Shown: one piece after another, positions 15,107 to 21,971 of the stretch
Layout of the letters: the number at the start of each line of letters is the position of its first letter
Position numbering within the stretch: the stretch's first letter is position 1
Assembly: GCA_964575715.1 (NCBI GenBank)
Contig: CAZNSG010000067.1
Span: 1-22,044 of the forward strand
From: PNAI01 sp964575715
GTDB lineage: Bacteria > Pseudomonadota > Alphaproteobacteria > Rhizobiales > Xanthobacteraceae
Direction: 5' to 3'
DNA length: 22,044 nucleotides
Made by a program: the position numbers and the translations under genes
Notes under the pieces: generated by a model
Seen by the model: only the letters and a program-made list of their open reading frames with translations
Database searches by the model: none
Told to the model about the DNA's origin: nothing

Positions 15107-15272
15107 CGTCGACTGTTCCGCCAGCGCTGAATAACCACGCGATTCCGGCAATATGGCGGCAAACACGGGTCATTTTCAGCCCGCGCCCCCCTGGCGCCGA
15201 CCGGCCGGTGGCGGTAAAGCCCGGTTATCCCAGTTGGCGCAACGCAGTATAGCGCGATCCACAGTCCGATCC

Positions 15273-16022
15273 ATGGCCCGTTACGACTTTCGCAGTCCAC
15301 GCCTTTTTGTCACAGCGGCGCTGGCGCCCGGTGCCGTGTTAACACTCGACCAGCCGCAAACGCATTATCTGCGCAATGTGCTGCGCCTCAAGCCGGGCGA
15401 TCAGGTATTGGTATTCAACGGGCGAGATGGTGAATGGCGCGCGACGCTAACCGACGCCGGCCGGCGAGCCGCTGCGCTTGCGGTGCATGAGCGTACGCGC
15501 GCGCAGACCGCACCGTGCGATCTGCATTATCTCTTCGCCCCGCTCAAGCGCGAGCGCCTGGATTACATGGTGCAGAAGGCGATCGAGCTGGGTGTCTCGC
15601 GCCTTGTCCCGGTCATGACCCGCCATGTGCAGGTGACGCGCGTCAATCTTGACCGCATGCGCGCGAACGCGATCGAGGCAGCCGAACAATGCGGCATCCT
15701 CAACCTGGCCGAAATCGCCGGCCCGCTGACCTTCGATCAGATGATGGCAAGCCGTGACCCGAAAGAGCTCCTGGTGTTCTGCGACGAGGACGCAGAAATC
15801 GAAGACCCGGTGGCGGCGCTCTCCGCACAGCGCGCACATAAAGCGCGGCCGCTCGCGGTGCTGATCGGCCCGGAAGGCGGATTTTCCGACGCGGAGCGCG
15901 CGGCATTGACACGGCTGCCGAACGTGGTGCGGCTTTCGCTCGGTCCCCGTATTCTGCGCGCCGACACGGCCGCCGTTGCGGCGCTTGCGCTGGTGCAAGG
16001 TGTGCTCGGCGATTGGCGTTGA
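15273..16022 (+). CDS. rsmE: 16S rRNA (uracil(1498)-N(3))-methyltransferase
   Basis: A 249-residue SPOUT-family methyltransferase that uses S-adenosylmethionine to methylate U1498 of 16S rRNA. The N-terminal PUA-like part contains HYLRNVLRLKPGDQVLVFNG. The catalytic knot shows QKAIELGVSRLVPV (101-114), AAEQCG, IGPEGGFSDAER (198-209) and LGPRILRADTA (223-233). The last motif has ADT where the E. coli protein has TET; I believe this is common in alphaproteobacteria. The ATG at 15273 gives the normal N-terminus (MARYDFRSPRLFV); an in-frame ATG at 15153 would add 40 untypical residues. The Shine-Dalgarno is poor. The gene ends three bases before the convergent MFS gene. Confidence 0.95.
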   Translation: MARYDFRSPRLFVTAALAPGAVLTLDQPQTHYLRNVLRLKPGDQVLVFNGRDGEWRATLTDAGRRAAALAVHERTRAQTAPCDLHYLFAPLKRERLDYMVQKAIELGVSRLVPVMTRHVQVTRVNLDRMRANAIEAAEQCGILNLAEIAGPLTFDQMMASRDPKELLVFCDEDAEIEDPVAALSAQRAHKARPLAVLIGPEGGFSDAERAALTRLPNVVRLSLGPRILRADTAAVAALALVQGVLGDWR

Positions 16023-16025
16023 ATT

Positions 16026-17246
16026 TTACGCCCGCGCACTGGAGAAAGATGTCCGCAACAAGAACGCGAGCGGAAGGGTGAACAGGCAGATGCCGGCGAT
16101 CACGGTGAGCGTTACAATAATGCCGAGCACGTCGCCGACAAGTCCAAAGAGCGGCGGCGCCAGCGCGCCGGCGCCGATCGTGCCGGTGTAGAAAATGCCG
16201 AATGCGCGCGCGCGCTTTTGCGCCGCCACCAGTTCGGGAACCGAGCCATAGACCACCGAGGAGGTGCCATTGAGCGCGATTCCGATCGCCGGCAGGAGCA
16301 CCAGCGCGATTTCGAGCGGCAGCGGCAAGAGCGCCAGAATCCCCGCTGTGGTCAAGCCTTCGGTCAGATACACGGTCGGGATCGCGCCGATGCGCGCACC
16401 GATGAAGGCGCAGACCAGCTTGCCGAAGGCGCCGCCGGCGAAAACGAGAGTGAACGCGAGACCGATGGTCTGCAGGTTCGCGCCTTTAGCATCCAGCAAA
16501 AATGGCAGGAAGGTGAGAAAGGCCATGCGCGTAGCGCTGTCGATCATGCCAATCGCGAGCAAGAGCTGAAAGCCAAAGCGACTGCCGGGCCGAACGGATG
16601 GCGCAGACACGTTCTCCTCGTTGCTTACACTGGCAGGTTCGGCGGCAAGCCGCGGCGTCAATTGATAAATCACCGCGGCAGCGATGAAACCCAGCGTGCC
16701 CAGAAGGGCGAGCGTTGGCTGCCAAGGCATCAGCAAGAGCAATAGCGTCGCCGCCGCCGGCAACGTCATCTTGCCGATATCGCCGGCAAAATTGTAGATG
16801 CCGAGCGCCTTGAGCGAGCGCGTGCCGGAAAACGCGCGCGCGACCAGCGCGGAGGCGATCGGATGTTGCGTGCTGGCGCCGGCGCCGCCGATCAACAACG
16901 CGGCGACGAGCGTGAAAAAGCCAACGCTCATGCCCGCGAGGCAGTATCCAACGCCAACGAGCGCGGTACCGAGCGCGAGAACCAGGGCAATTCCAAATCG
17001 CTCCGAAAGCATACCGGATGGGATTTGCAAAGCGGCCAAGGTTCCGGAAAAACACGTGCGCAACAGCCCCACTTCCGCCAGGCTGATGCCGAACTCGCGC
17101 TGCCAGGTTGTCAGCATCACGTAGACCAGATCGGTATAGCCATCGTGCAGCGCATGCGCGCCGCAGGCCACGCCCAAGGCGCGGCGCTCACCGTCCTTGG
17201 TAATGCCCGCCGGCTGGTCGGCGGCGCCTGGCGTTGCAGCCGTCAT
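16026..17246 (-). CDS. MFS transporter
   Basis: A 406-residue major facilitator protein with about twelve hydrophobic segments and a central hydrophilic loop (~205-228). The first segment region reads ALHDGYTDLVYVMLTTWQRE, followed by GISLAEVGLLRT and a GxxSERFG-type loop (SGMLSERFGIALVLALG). The pattern recalls the fosmidomycin-resistance (Fsr) branch, which has a similar AHxxHDxYT start, but that is only a resemblance and the substrate is unknown. The ATG overlaps the stop codon of the preceding MaoC gene by 4 bp (ATGA), so it belongs to the same translational unit as the two hot-dog proteins and may move a compound related to their acyl substrate. Confidence 0.9.
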   Translation of the reverse strand: MTAATPGAADQPAGITKDGERRALGVACGAHALHDGYTDLVYVMLTTWQREFGISLAEVGLLRTCFSGTLAALQIPSGMLSERFGIALVLALGTALVGVGYCLAGMSVGFFTLVAALLIGGAGASTQHPIASALVARAFSGTRSLKALGIYNFAGDIGKMTLPAAATLLLLLMPWQPTLALLGTLGFIAAAVIYQLTPRLAAEPASVSNEENVSAPSVRPGSRFGFQLLLAIGMIDSATRMAFLTFLPFLLDAKGANLQTIGLAFTLVFAGGAFGKLVCAFIGARIGAIPTVYLTEGLTTAGILALLPLPLEIALVLLPAIGIALNGTSSVVYGSVPELVAAQKRARAFGIFYTGTIGAGALAPPLFGLVGDVLGIIVTLTVIAGICLFTLPLAFLLRTSFSSARA

Positions 17247-17728
17247 CGTGTGGCGCCTTGGCGGCGCTGGACGAATGTCGTGCTGACAAAAGAGATCACC
17301 AATTCACCTCGCTGGTTGCTGCCGGTATTGCACAGCGATATTAAACCCCAGCCAGGGCGGCTGTTGGAAGCGCGCAATTCGACGATCTCAGTGAAATAAG
17401 TAACGGTGTCGCCGACATAGACCGGCTTGAGCCACTTGAGTTCACGGAAACCGGGGGACGGCCCAAACGTAGCCACCAACTCGCCGCGTGCGCGGAGCGT
17501 TTCGTCCTCGCGCTGGTGATATTCAAATACGAGCCGCATCCAGACCGATGCGGTGTGCCAGCCGGAAGCGCAAAGCGCGCCAAAATGCGAACGCTTGGCC
17601 GCATCCTCGTCGACGTGAAAAAGTTGCGGATCGAAACGCCTGGCGAACGCCTTGATATTTTCGGCGGTGAAGGTGAGGCGGCCGACTTCGTAGCGCTCGC
17701 CCACGCGCATGTCTTCGAAGGGCTTCAT
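17243..17728 (-). CDS. MaoC-like hot-dog dehydratase (second of pair)
   Basis: A 161-residue single hot-dog domain of the MaoC/(R)-specific enoyl-CoA hydratase family. The Asp-His catalytic block is DPQLFHVD at 33-40, preceded by FARRF and followed by GALCASGWHTASVWMRLVFE. Such proteins usually hydrate an enoyl-CoA or act on related acyl thioesters in the cytoplasm. It overlaps the upstream MaoC gene by 4 bp (ATGA at 17725-17728) and the downstream MFS gene by 4 bp. The two MaoC proteins share the GxLCASGWH block, so they are likely duplicates; they may form a heterodimer or heterotetramer. The substrate is not known. Confidence 0.9.
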   Translation of the reverse strand: MKPFEDMRVGERYEVGRLTFTAENIKAFARRFDPQLFHVDEDAAKRSHFGALCASGWHTASVWMRLVFEYHQREDETLRARGELVATFGPSPGFRELKWLKPVYVGDTVTYFTEIVELRASNSRPGWGLISLCNTGSNQRGELVISFVSTTFVQRRQGATR

Positions 17729-18201
17729 GTCGCCGTCTCGCCGGGAGTGCGGCGGCCGAACATCAGCGGCGCCTTGAGCGACATCATTGGCTTGCCGGCC
17801 GCGTCAAAGAGCTCCAGCAAGACATTGACAAAGCCCATGTCCGGCCGGCTGCCGGAGGCGCGGGTGGAGAGCACCGTCGCGCGCAAGGTGAGATCGTCGC
17901 CGGGCCGTATCGGCGCGAGCCAGCGCACCTCGTCGACCCCCGGCGCGCCCATGGAACTCGAATTGAGCACAAAGCTGTCGGCCGACATGCGCATCAGGAT
18001 GCAGCAGCTGTGCCAGCCGGACGCACAAAGTCCGCCGAGCATGCTGGCGCGCGCGGCGGCTGCATCGAGATGAAAAGGCTGCGGATCGAATTCGGCGGCG
18101 AAGTCGATGATTTCTTCGCGTGTGATACGCCGCGGCCCGTGTTCAATGACGCGGCCGGGGGTGAAATCTTCCCAATAGAGTTTTGGTACGGGGTTTGGCA
18201 T
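17725..18201 (-). CDS. MaoC-like hot-dog dehydratase (first of pair)
   Basis: A 158-residue hot-dog protein related to its downstream neighbour. The catalytic block DPQPFHLD at 39-46 is intact, with GGLCASGWHSCCILMRMSAD after it and VRWLAPIRPGDDLTLRA in the second half. It begins 40 bases after the ychF stop on the same strand and overlaps the next MaoC gene by 4 bp. The start ATG at 18201 (MPNPVPKLYWEDF) matches the family N-terminus; the ribosome binding site is weak. Tandem maoC genes after ychF recur in Hyphomicrobiales, to my recollection. Hydration of an enoyl-CoA is the likely activity; physiological role is unknown. Confidence 0.9.
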   Translation of the reverse strand: MPNPVPKLYWEDFTPGRVIEHGPRRITREEIIDFAAEFDPQPFHLDAAAARASMLGGLCASGWHSCCILMRMSADSFVLNSSSMGAPGVDEVRWLAPIRPGDDLTLRATVLSTRASGSRPDMGFVNVLLELFDAAGKPMMSLKAPLMFGRRTPGETAT

Positions 18202-18241
18202 GTGCGGCGGCGTGGCGATCAAGGATAGCCCAAATCTGCTT

Positions 18242-19348
18242 TCAGGTCGCAAAGCGGAAGTGCATGACATCGCCGTCGGCAACCACGTAATCCTTGCCTT
18301 CGAGCCGCATCTTGCCGGCGTCGCGCGCGCCGGTCTCGCCATTGCAAGCCACATAGTCGTCGTAGGCGATGGTCTCGGCGCGGATAAATCCGCGCTCGAA
18401 GTCGGTGTGGATCACGGCCGCCGCCTGCGGCGCCTTGGTGCCGCGAACCACCGTCCAGGCGGCGGACTGTTTTGGCCCAGCGGTGAAATAGGTGATGAGA
18501 TCGAGCAGCGCGTAACCGGCCCGGATCATGCGGTTCAAACCGGGCTCTTTGAGTCCGATCGCGGCAAGAAACTCCTTGCGCTCGCCCTCGGGCAGCACGG
18601 CGATTTCGGCCTCGATCTTGGCGGAGATTGCGACGCAGCCCGCGCCCTCTTCCTTTGCGCGCTGCTCGACTTTTCGCGACAATTCGTTGCCGGCCGCGGC
18701 CGACGCTTCGTCGACGTTGGCGACGTAGAGCACCGGCAGCGCGGTAAGCAGCATCAGCATTCGAAACGTCTTCTCCTCCTCGGGCTTGCGCTCGACGAAT
18801 CGCGCTGGCTTGCCCTCACGCAGGAGCGCCAGCGAACGATTGACCAGATCGAGCGTGAGTTTTGCCTCGTCGGCGTCCTTGTCGCCGCCCTTGGCTTTCT
18901 TGTTAAGCCCCTCGCTGCGCTTCTCCAGGCTTTCGAGGTCGGCGAGCATCAATTCGGTTTCGATCGTTTCGATGTCGGCGACGGGATCGTTTGCGTTGCC
19001 GACATGCGACACGTCGGGGTCGACGTAGCAGCGCACGACATGGAGGATGGCATCGACTTCGCGGATCTGCGCGAGCATCTGATTGCCGAGTCCCTCGCCG
19101 CGCGAGGAGCCGCTCACCAGGCCCGCGATATCAACGAAGGAAAGCCGCGTCGGCACGAGCTTGACCGACTTCGCGATCTTGCCGAGCACATCGAGCCGTT
19201 GGTCCGGCACGGCAACCTCGCCGATATTCGCCTCGACGGTCGAGAACATGTAGTTCGCCGCCTGAGCGGTGGCGGTCTGGGTCAGCGCATTGAAGAGCGT
19301 CGACTTGCCGACGTTCGGCATGCCGACGATGCCACATTTGAAGCCCAT
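18242..19348 (-). CDS. ychF: Redox-regulated ATPase YchF (OLA1 family)
   Basis: A 368-residue Obg-related P-loop protein that binds the ribosome and hydrolyses ATP rather than GTP. The G1 loop is GMPNVGKST at 9-17, G3 is DIAGLVSGSSRGEGLGNQ from 72, and the G4 position reads NVDE (210-213) instead of NKxD, the change associated with ATP preference in this family. The C-terminal TGS domain ends in VVADGDVMHFRF. The ATG at 19348 has AGGTGA ten bases upstream, and that sequence contains the stop codon of the PIN toxin gene. Length is normal (about 365). It is usually found directly after pth, but here a toxin-antitoxin pair separates them. Confidence 0.97.
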   Translation of the reverse strand: MGFKCGIVGMPNVGKSTLFNALTQTATAQAANYMFSTVEANIGEVAVPDQRLDVLGKIAKSVKLVPTRLSFVDIAGLVSGSSRGEGLGNQMLAQIREVDAILHVVRCYVDPDVSHVGNANDPVADIETIETELMLADLESLEKRSEGLNKKAKGGDKDADEAKLTLDLVNRSLALLREGKPARFVERKPEEEKTFRMLMLLTALPVLYVANVDEASAAAGNELSRKVEQRAKEEGAGCVAISAKIEAEIAVLPEGERKEFLAAIGLKEPGLNRMIRAGYALLDLITYFTAGPKQSAAWTVVRGTKAPQAAAVIHTDFERGFIRAETIAYDDYVACNGETGARDAGKMRLEGKDYVVADGDVMHFRFAT

Positions 19349-19358
19349 GGATGTTATT

Positions 19359-19811
19359 TCACCTGGAGAAATTGAAGTTGGGGGCAAGCTTGAAGGGATT
19401 GAGGATGGTTAATCCAGCGACCGATTGTTCGTGCTGCATGTCCTCGCTGAAGAACAGGTCGCAGCGAGCCAGCGAGGCGGATGCCAGCAGCATGCAATCC
19501 CACCAATCAAAGCCGTGCTGATCCTGGATTTGCCACGCTTGCTGCGTAACGTCGAAATTGTAAGGAGCCGTGCAGAACTCGCTCCACGCCCAAACCAACA
19601 GCCGCGCCTCATTTCTTGGCATCAGGCCGCGTTTTTCGGTCATGACGCGATAGCACTCGTTTAGGCTTTGCGGGCTTAGCACCAGCGTATGATGACTGAC
19701 GATCCGCGTCAGCAAATCCTTTGCCCGCAGCCGCTTTGCGGCCTCCTCCGGATCCATCGTGTAGACGAGAAGATTCGTATCGGCGAAGCAACTCGTCTTC
19801 CCGCTCGGCAT
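19359..19811 (-). CDS. PIN-domain toxin (VapC-like ribonuclease)
   Basis: A 150-residue PIN-domain protein, expected to be the RNase toxin of a type II toxin-antitoxin system. The acidic active-site positions are visible: D11 in FADTNLLVY, E52 in LNECYRV, D102/D105 in GFDWWDCMLLASA and D124 in FFSEDMQ. All four are present, so the enzyme looks intact. The ATG at 19811 has GGAGG six bases upstream, a strong site. The gene starts inside the antitoxin frame, which stays open for 203 bp on a different frame of the same strand. The stop codon TGA (19359-19361) is part of the AGGTGA Shine-Dalgarno of ychF, so termination here may affect ychF initiation. Confidence 0.9.
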   Translation of the reverse strand: MPSGKTSCFADTNLLVYTMDPEEAAKRLRAKDLLTRIVSHHTLVLSPQSLNECYRVMTEKRGLMPRNEARLLVWAWSEFCTAPYNFDVTQQAWQIQDQHGFDWWDCMLLASASLARCDLFFSEDMQHEQSVAGLTILNPFKLAPNFNFSR

Positions 19812-20025
19812 AGAGTGCCTCCCGCCCGCGCCAGGCCTTGCTGATCCCGGGATAACCGGAGCCGTCGAGAAATTCTCGCAAGACCGAAAGCTTGTCGGGC
19901 TCGCCCGTGCATCGCACTTCCAAGAGGTCGGCGACGAAGCGCGACAGGCTCTTGTCCTGCTTGGCAGCCTCAATCCGCGCCCGGCGCGCCAGATCGTCGG
20001 GAAGGGTGATGGTCACGTTCCTCAT
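19609..20025 (-). CDS. Ribbon-helix-helix (CopG-like) antitoxin with long out-of-frame overlap
   Basis: A 138-residue open frame. Residues 1-40 form a ribbon-helix-helix DNA-binding domain (MRNVTITLPDDLARRARIEA, then AKQDKSLSRFVADLL), and 41-88 the toxin-binding segment (FLDGSGYPGISKAWRGREAL, YAEREDELLRRYES). The last ~67 codons lie inside the PIN toxin gene in another frame and read as Gly/Ala/Lys-rich sequence (DGSGGGRKAAAGK, AKPAKPKR) without family character. Antitoxins of this type are usually 75-95 residues, so either a stop codon has been lost or the tail is tolerated. There is no Shine-Dalgarno; the promoter at 20032-20060 predicts initiation at the ATG itself (leaderless). The main start is the ATG at 20025. 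The antitoxin probably represses its own promoter together with the toxin. Confidence 0.85.
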   Translation of the reverse strand: MRNVTITLPDDLARRARIEAAKQDKSLSRFVADLLEVRCTGEPDKLSVLREFLDGSGYPGISKAWRGREALYAEREDELLRRYESSRLHDGSGGGRKAAAGKGFADADRQSSYAGAKPAKPKRVLSRHDRKTRPDAKK

Positions 20026-20060
20026 GACACAAGTATCGTGTTTCCGTGTTTCCGTGTCAA
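20026..20060 (-). promoter_or_regulatory. Toxin-antitoxin promoter and operator, predicted leaderless
   Basis: Read on the minus strand: a perfect -35 TTGACA (20060-20055), 17 bases, then -10 GATACT (20037-20032), then six bases and the antitoxin ATG. Transcription should start at or beside the A of the ATG. The spacer holds two direct 8-bp copies (plus strand GTGTTTCC at 20038-20045 and 20046-20053) plus a partial third, and GACAC/GTGTC (20026-20030 and 20054-20058) form an outer inverted repeat. This is a good binding site for a ribbon-helix-helix repressor. The -35 box overlaps the pth stop codon (20057-20059). Confidence 0.75.
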
Positions 20061-20665
20061 GTCGGCTCGCGGTCGGCTTCGGCCGTCCCAAATCCCTTGG
20101 CATCCATGGCCAGGTGCACCTTGTTCTGAAAGCTCGCGTCCTGCCCGCGTGCGAGCAGTTCGGCGTTGTCGGCGATCGCGCCGCACAATGCCGCGACCCA
20201 GGCGCGATCGCTCTTGGCAAAGTCGCTAAGCACGTAAGGCTCGACCAGCTCTTTGTCACCGGGATGGCCGATGCCAATGCGCACGCGCCGGTAGTCGTTG
20301 CCGATATGGGCCGAGATCGAGCGCAGGCCGTTGTGGCCGGCAACGCCGCCGCCGGTCTTGACCCGCATCTTGGCGGGCGGCAGATCGAGTTCGTCGTGAA
20401 ACACGACAATCTCGGGAAGTGCGAGTTTGTAGAAATGCGCGGCTTCCGCCACCGCGCGGCCGGAATCGTTCATGAAGGTGCCGGGCAAGAGCAACTGAAC
20501 GCGCTCACCACCGATTGGCCCCTCCGCCGCCACGCCTTGGAAGCGGCGGCGCCACGGCCCGAAGCCGTGGCGCTTGGCGATGGCGTCAACCGCCATAAAG
20601 CCAATATTGTGACGGTTGCCGGCATAGCGCGCGCCGGGATTGCCGAGCCCGACGAAAAGCAGCAT
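20057..20665 (-). CDS. pth: Peptidyl-tRNA hydrolase
   Basis: A 202-residue enzyme that releases peptides from peptidyl-tRNA lost from stalled ribosomes. Catalytic residues are visible: H19 in GNRHNIGF, N66 in FMNDSG, D91 in FHDELDLP and N112 in AGHNGLRS. Length is in the normal range (about 190-205). The ATG at 20665 (MLLFVGLGNPG) is the standard N-terminus; the open frame upstream is the rplY 3' end in another frame. rplY ends 19 bases upstream on the same strand, so the two are likely co-transcribed. The stop codon lies within the -35 box of the toxin-antitoxin promoter. Confidence 0.97.
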   Translation of the reverse strand: MLLFVGLGNPGARYAGNRHNIGFMAVDAIAKRHGFGPWRRRFQGVAAEGPIGGERVQLLLPGTFMNDSGRAVAEAAHFYKLALPEIVVFHDELDLPPAKMRVKTGGGVAGHNGLRSISAHIGNDYRRVRIGIGHPGDKELVEPYVLSDFAKSDRAWVAALCGAIADNAELLARGQDASFQNKVHLAMDAKGFGTAEADREPT

Positions 20666-20684
20666 GCGCGCCGCCTGCGTTGCC

Positions 20685-21473
20685 TTACTTCTTCTCGGGC
20701 TTGGCGGGGGCGGCCTTGGGCGCGCCCGCGGCGGGCGCCGCGCCTGCAGCCGGCGCTCCAGCGGCAGGAGCAACTCCGGGCACCGCACCGGGCACTGCGC
20801 CAGGCACTGCACCTTCGGCCGGCACGATGCCGGCTTCGGCGGCGGCAGCCGCCGCCGCAGCGGCCACAGCTGCTGCCTCGGCCGCGGCTTTCATTTCTTC
20901 CGCATAGCCCGACGGCGGCACGACGGTGACCAATGTAAGATCCACGCGCGAGAGCGCGCGCACGCCCGGCGGCAAGGTGATGTCGCTCAAGTGCCTCGAA
21001 TAGTTGATATCGAGATCGGACACGTCCACATCGAAAGCCTGCGGAATGGCGTCGGCCCGGCATTGAACTTCAAGCGTATGAGTAACAATGTTGACAGTGC
21101 CGCCGCGTTTGATGCCGGGCGACTGGTCGGCGTTCTTGACGTGGATCGGGATGGCGACGCGGATGGTCGCACCTTCGCTCAACCGCATGAAGTCGACATG
21201 GACCGGATTGTCACGCAACGGATCGAGCTGGAATTCGCGCGGGATCACGCGGTGCTTCACGCCGTCGAGTTCGAGATCGTAGATCGTGGTGAGGAAACGG
21301 CCGGCATAGATCTTTTGCCGCAGATCGGCGTATTCGAGCGCGATGGCCACCGGGGGCTTGCCGTCGCCATAAAGCACGCCCGGGACGCGGCCGGCGCTGC
21401 GTTCGGCCCGGGCAGGGCCGCTGCCGCTCTTGGTACGGGCTGCGGCCTTAATCAGTTGCACGGTGGCCATCAT
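20685..21473 (-). CDS. rplY: 50S ribosomal protein L25 (general stress protein Ctc) with extended tail
   Basis: A 262-residue L25/TL5-type protein that binds 5S rRNA on the large subunit. Residues ~5-95 form the L25 domain (GVLYGDGKPPVAIALEYADL, PVHVDFMRLSEG), and ~100-190 the C-terminal beta domain (GTVNIVTHTLEVQCRADAIP, RALSRVDLTLVTVV). From ~194 to the end runs a 69-residue low-complexity tail with alanine runs and tandem VPGA and APAAGA units, encoded at 20685-20894. Long tails of this sort are known in alphaproteobacterial L25, but the length here is large. Two ATGs in tandem start the gene; AAGGA lies five bases before the first. It leads the rplY-pth-toxin-antitoxin-ychF train. Confidence 0.95.
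   Translation of the reverse strand: MMATVQLIKAAARTKSGSGPARAERSAGRVPGVLYGDGKPPVAIALEYADLRQKIYAGRFLTTIYDLELDGVKHRVIPREFQLDPLRDNPVHVDFMRLSEGATIRVAIPIHVKNADQSPGIKRGGTVNIVTHTLEVQCRADAIPQAFDVDVSDLDINYSRHLSDITLPPGVRALSRVDLTLVTVVPPSGYAEEMKAAAEAAAVAAAAAAAAAEAGIVPAEGAVPGAVPGAVPGVAPAAGAPAAGAAPAAGAPKAAPAKPEKK
20771..20815 (-). repeat. Short tandem repeat in rplY tail
   Basis: Twelve-base units of the pattern GGCAC-Y-GC-R-CC repeat about three times and encode VPGA VPGA VPGV. Neighbouring codons form alanine and APAAGA runs. Such tracts change length by slippage, so this stretch is expected to vary between strains. Confidence 0.6.
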
Positions 21474-21704
21474 CGCTATCCTTGTTCAAGTCATTGAAAA
21501 TCAAGTAGTTTAAGCCAGCCTCATGGGTCTCATGTGTTCTGAGGCACGGGCCGAATTGCGGGCGCGGCATGGATTTGCCGCCGGTCGGCCGGGCTTATAG
21601 CCGCGGCGCGCGGCAAAGACAAGAAATGCGCGACAGGTCAGCTTGCGGGATCGGCCTAACTGGAATCGAAGTGTGTTCCTAACATATTGCATTTGCGTAT
21701 GATC
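21474..21704. other. rplY upstream region
   Basis: No gene is recognised. The region carries the rplY ribosome binding site (AAGGA on the minus strand, just before 21473). An imperfect dyad with arms GCCTCA (21518-21523) and TGAGGC (21540-21545) around 16 bases lies 45 bases upstream of the start codon; it might be a leader structure, but it is short. I could not place a promoter with confidence. No tRNA is present. Confidence 0.4.
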
Positions 21705-21905
21705 CCTCGGGTCAAGCCCGAGGACATGCTTTTCCGACCTTCCTTCGCCCGCCGACCTTGCTTCGCCCGCCGACCCTGGCTCCGCCGAAGGCGGCTTCGC
21801 CGAGGCGAGAGCGGGCTTCGCGAAGGCGGGAGCGGGCTCTTGACCGCCGAAGTCCGCCTTCGGACGAAGGCGGTTGGCGAGGGCGGGAAACCGGTACCCA
21901 CCACG

Positions 21906-21931
21906 CGGAACTCGGGCTTGCCCGAGTTCCG
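21906..21931. repeat. Perfect 12-bp hairpin related to the transporter element
   Basis: Arms CGGAACTCGGGC and GCCCGAGTTCCG around TT. The same hairpin occurs at 1723-1748 with a C-G pair in place of the T-A pair, at both arms, and AA in the loop. The paired change keeps the stem perfect, which points to a conserved structure. Confidence 0.85.
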
Positions 21932-21943
21932 AAGCATAGTACG

Positions 21944-21971
21944 CCGGAAGCCGGGTAAACCCGACTTCCGG
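21944..21971. repeat. Imperfect hairpin, second module of the repeat pair
   Basis: Arms CCGGAAGCCGGG and CCCGACTTCCGG around TAAA, paired except for one C-A mismatch. The core resembles hairpin 1 of the transporter element (GCAAGTCGGGC with GCCCGACTTGC). It follows the perfect hairpin at 21906-21931 after 12 bases, as the two inner hairpins at 1688-1748 are also separated by about 12 bases. Confidence 0.7.

Noticed and set aside
18200..19375. 391-residue plus-strand ORF opposite ychF
   Set aside because: It is the antisense shadow of a highly conserved gene in GC-rich DNA; its translation has the Arg/Gly/Asp/His-rich look typical of shadows and no domain.
21739..21774. Possible CRISPR array from tandem 18-bp units
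   Set aside because: Only two adjacent copies, no spacers and no cas genes nearby; it is a simple tandem duplication.
14562..21901. Fourteen-base word AAACCGGTACCCAC shared by the repeat at 14544-14592 and the cluster at 21888-21901
   Set aside because: An exact match of this length between two places in 22 kb is only borderline significant, and the surrounding sequence does not match.
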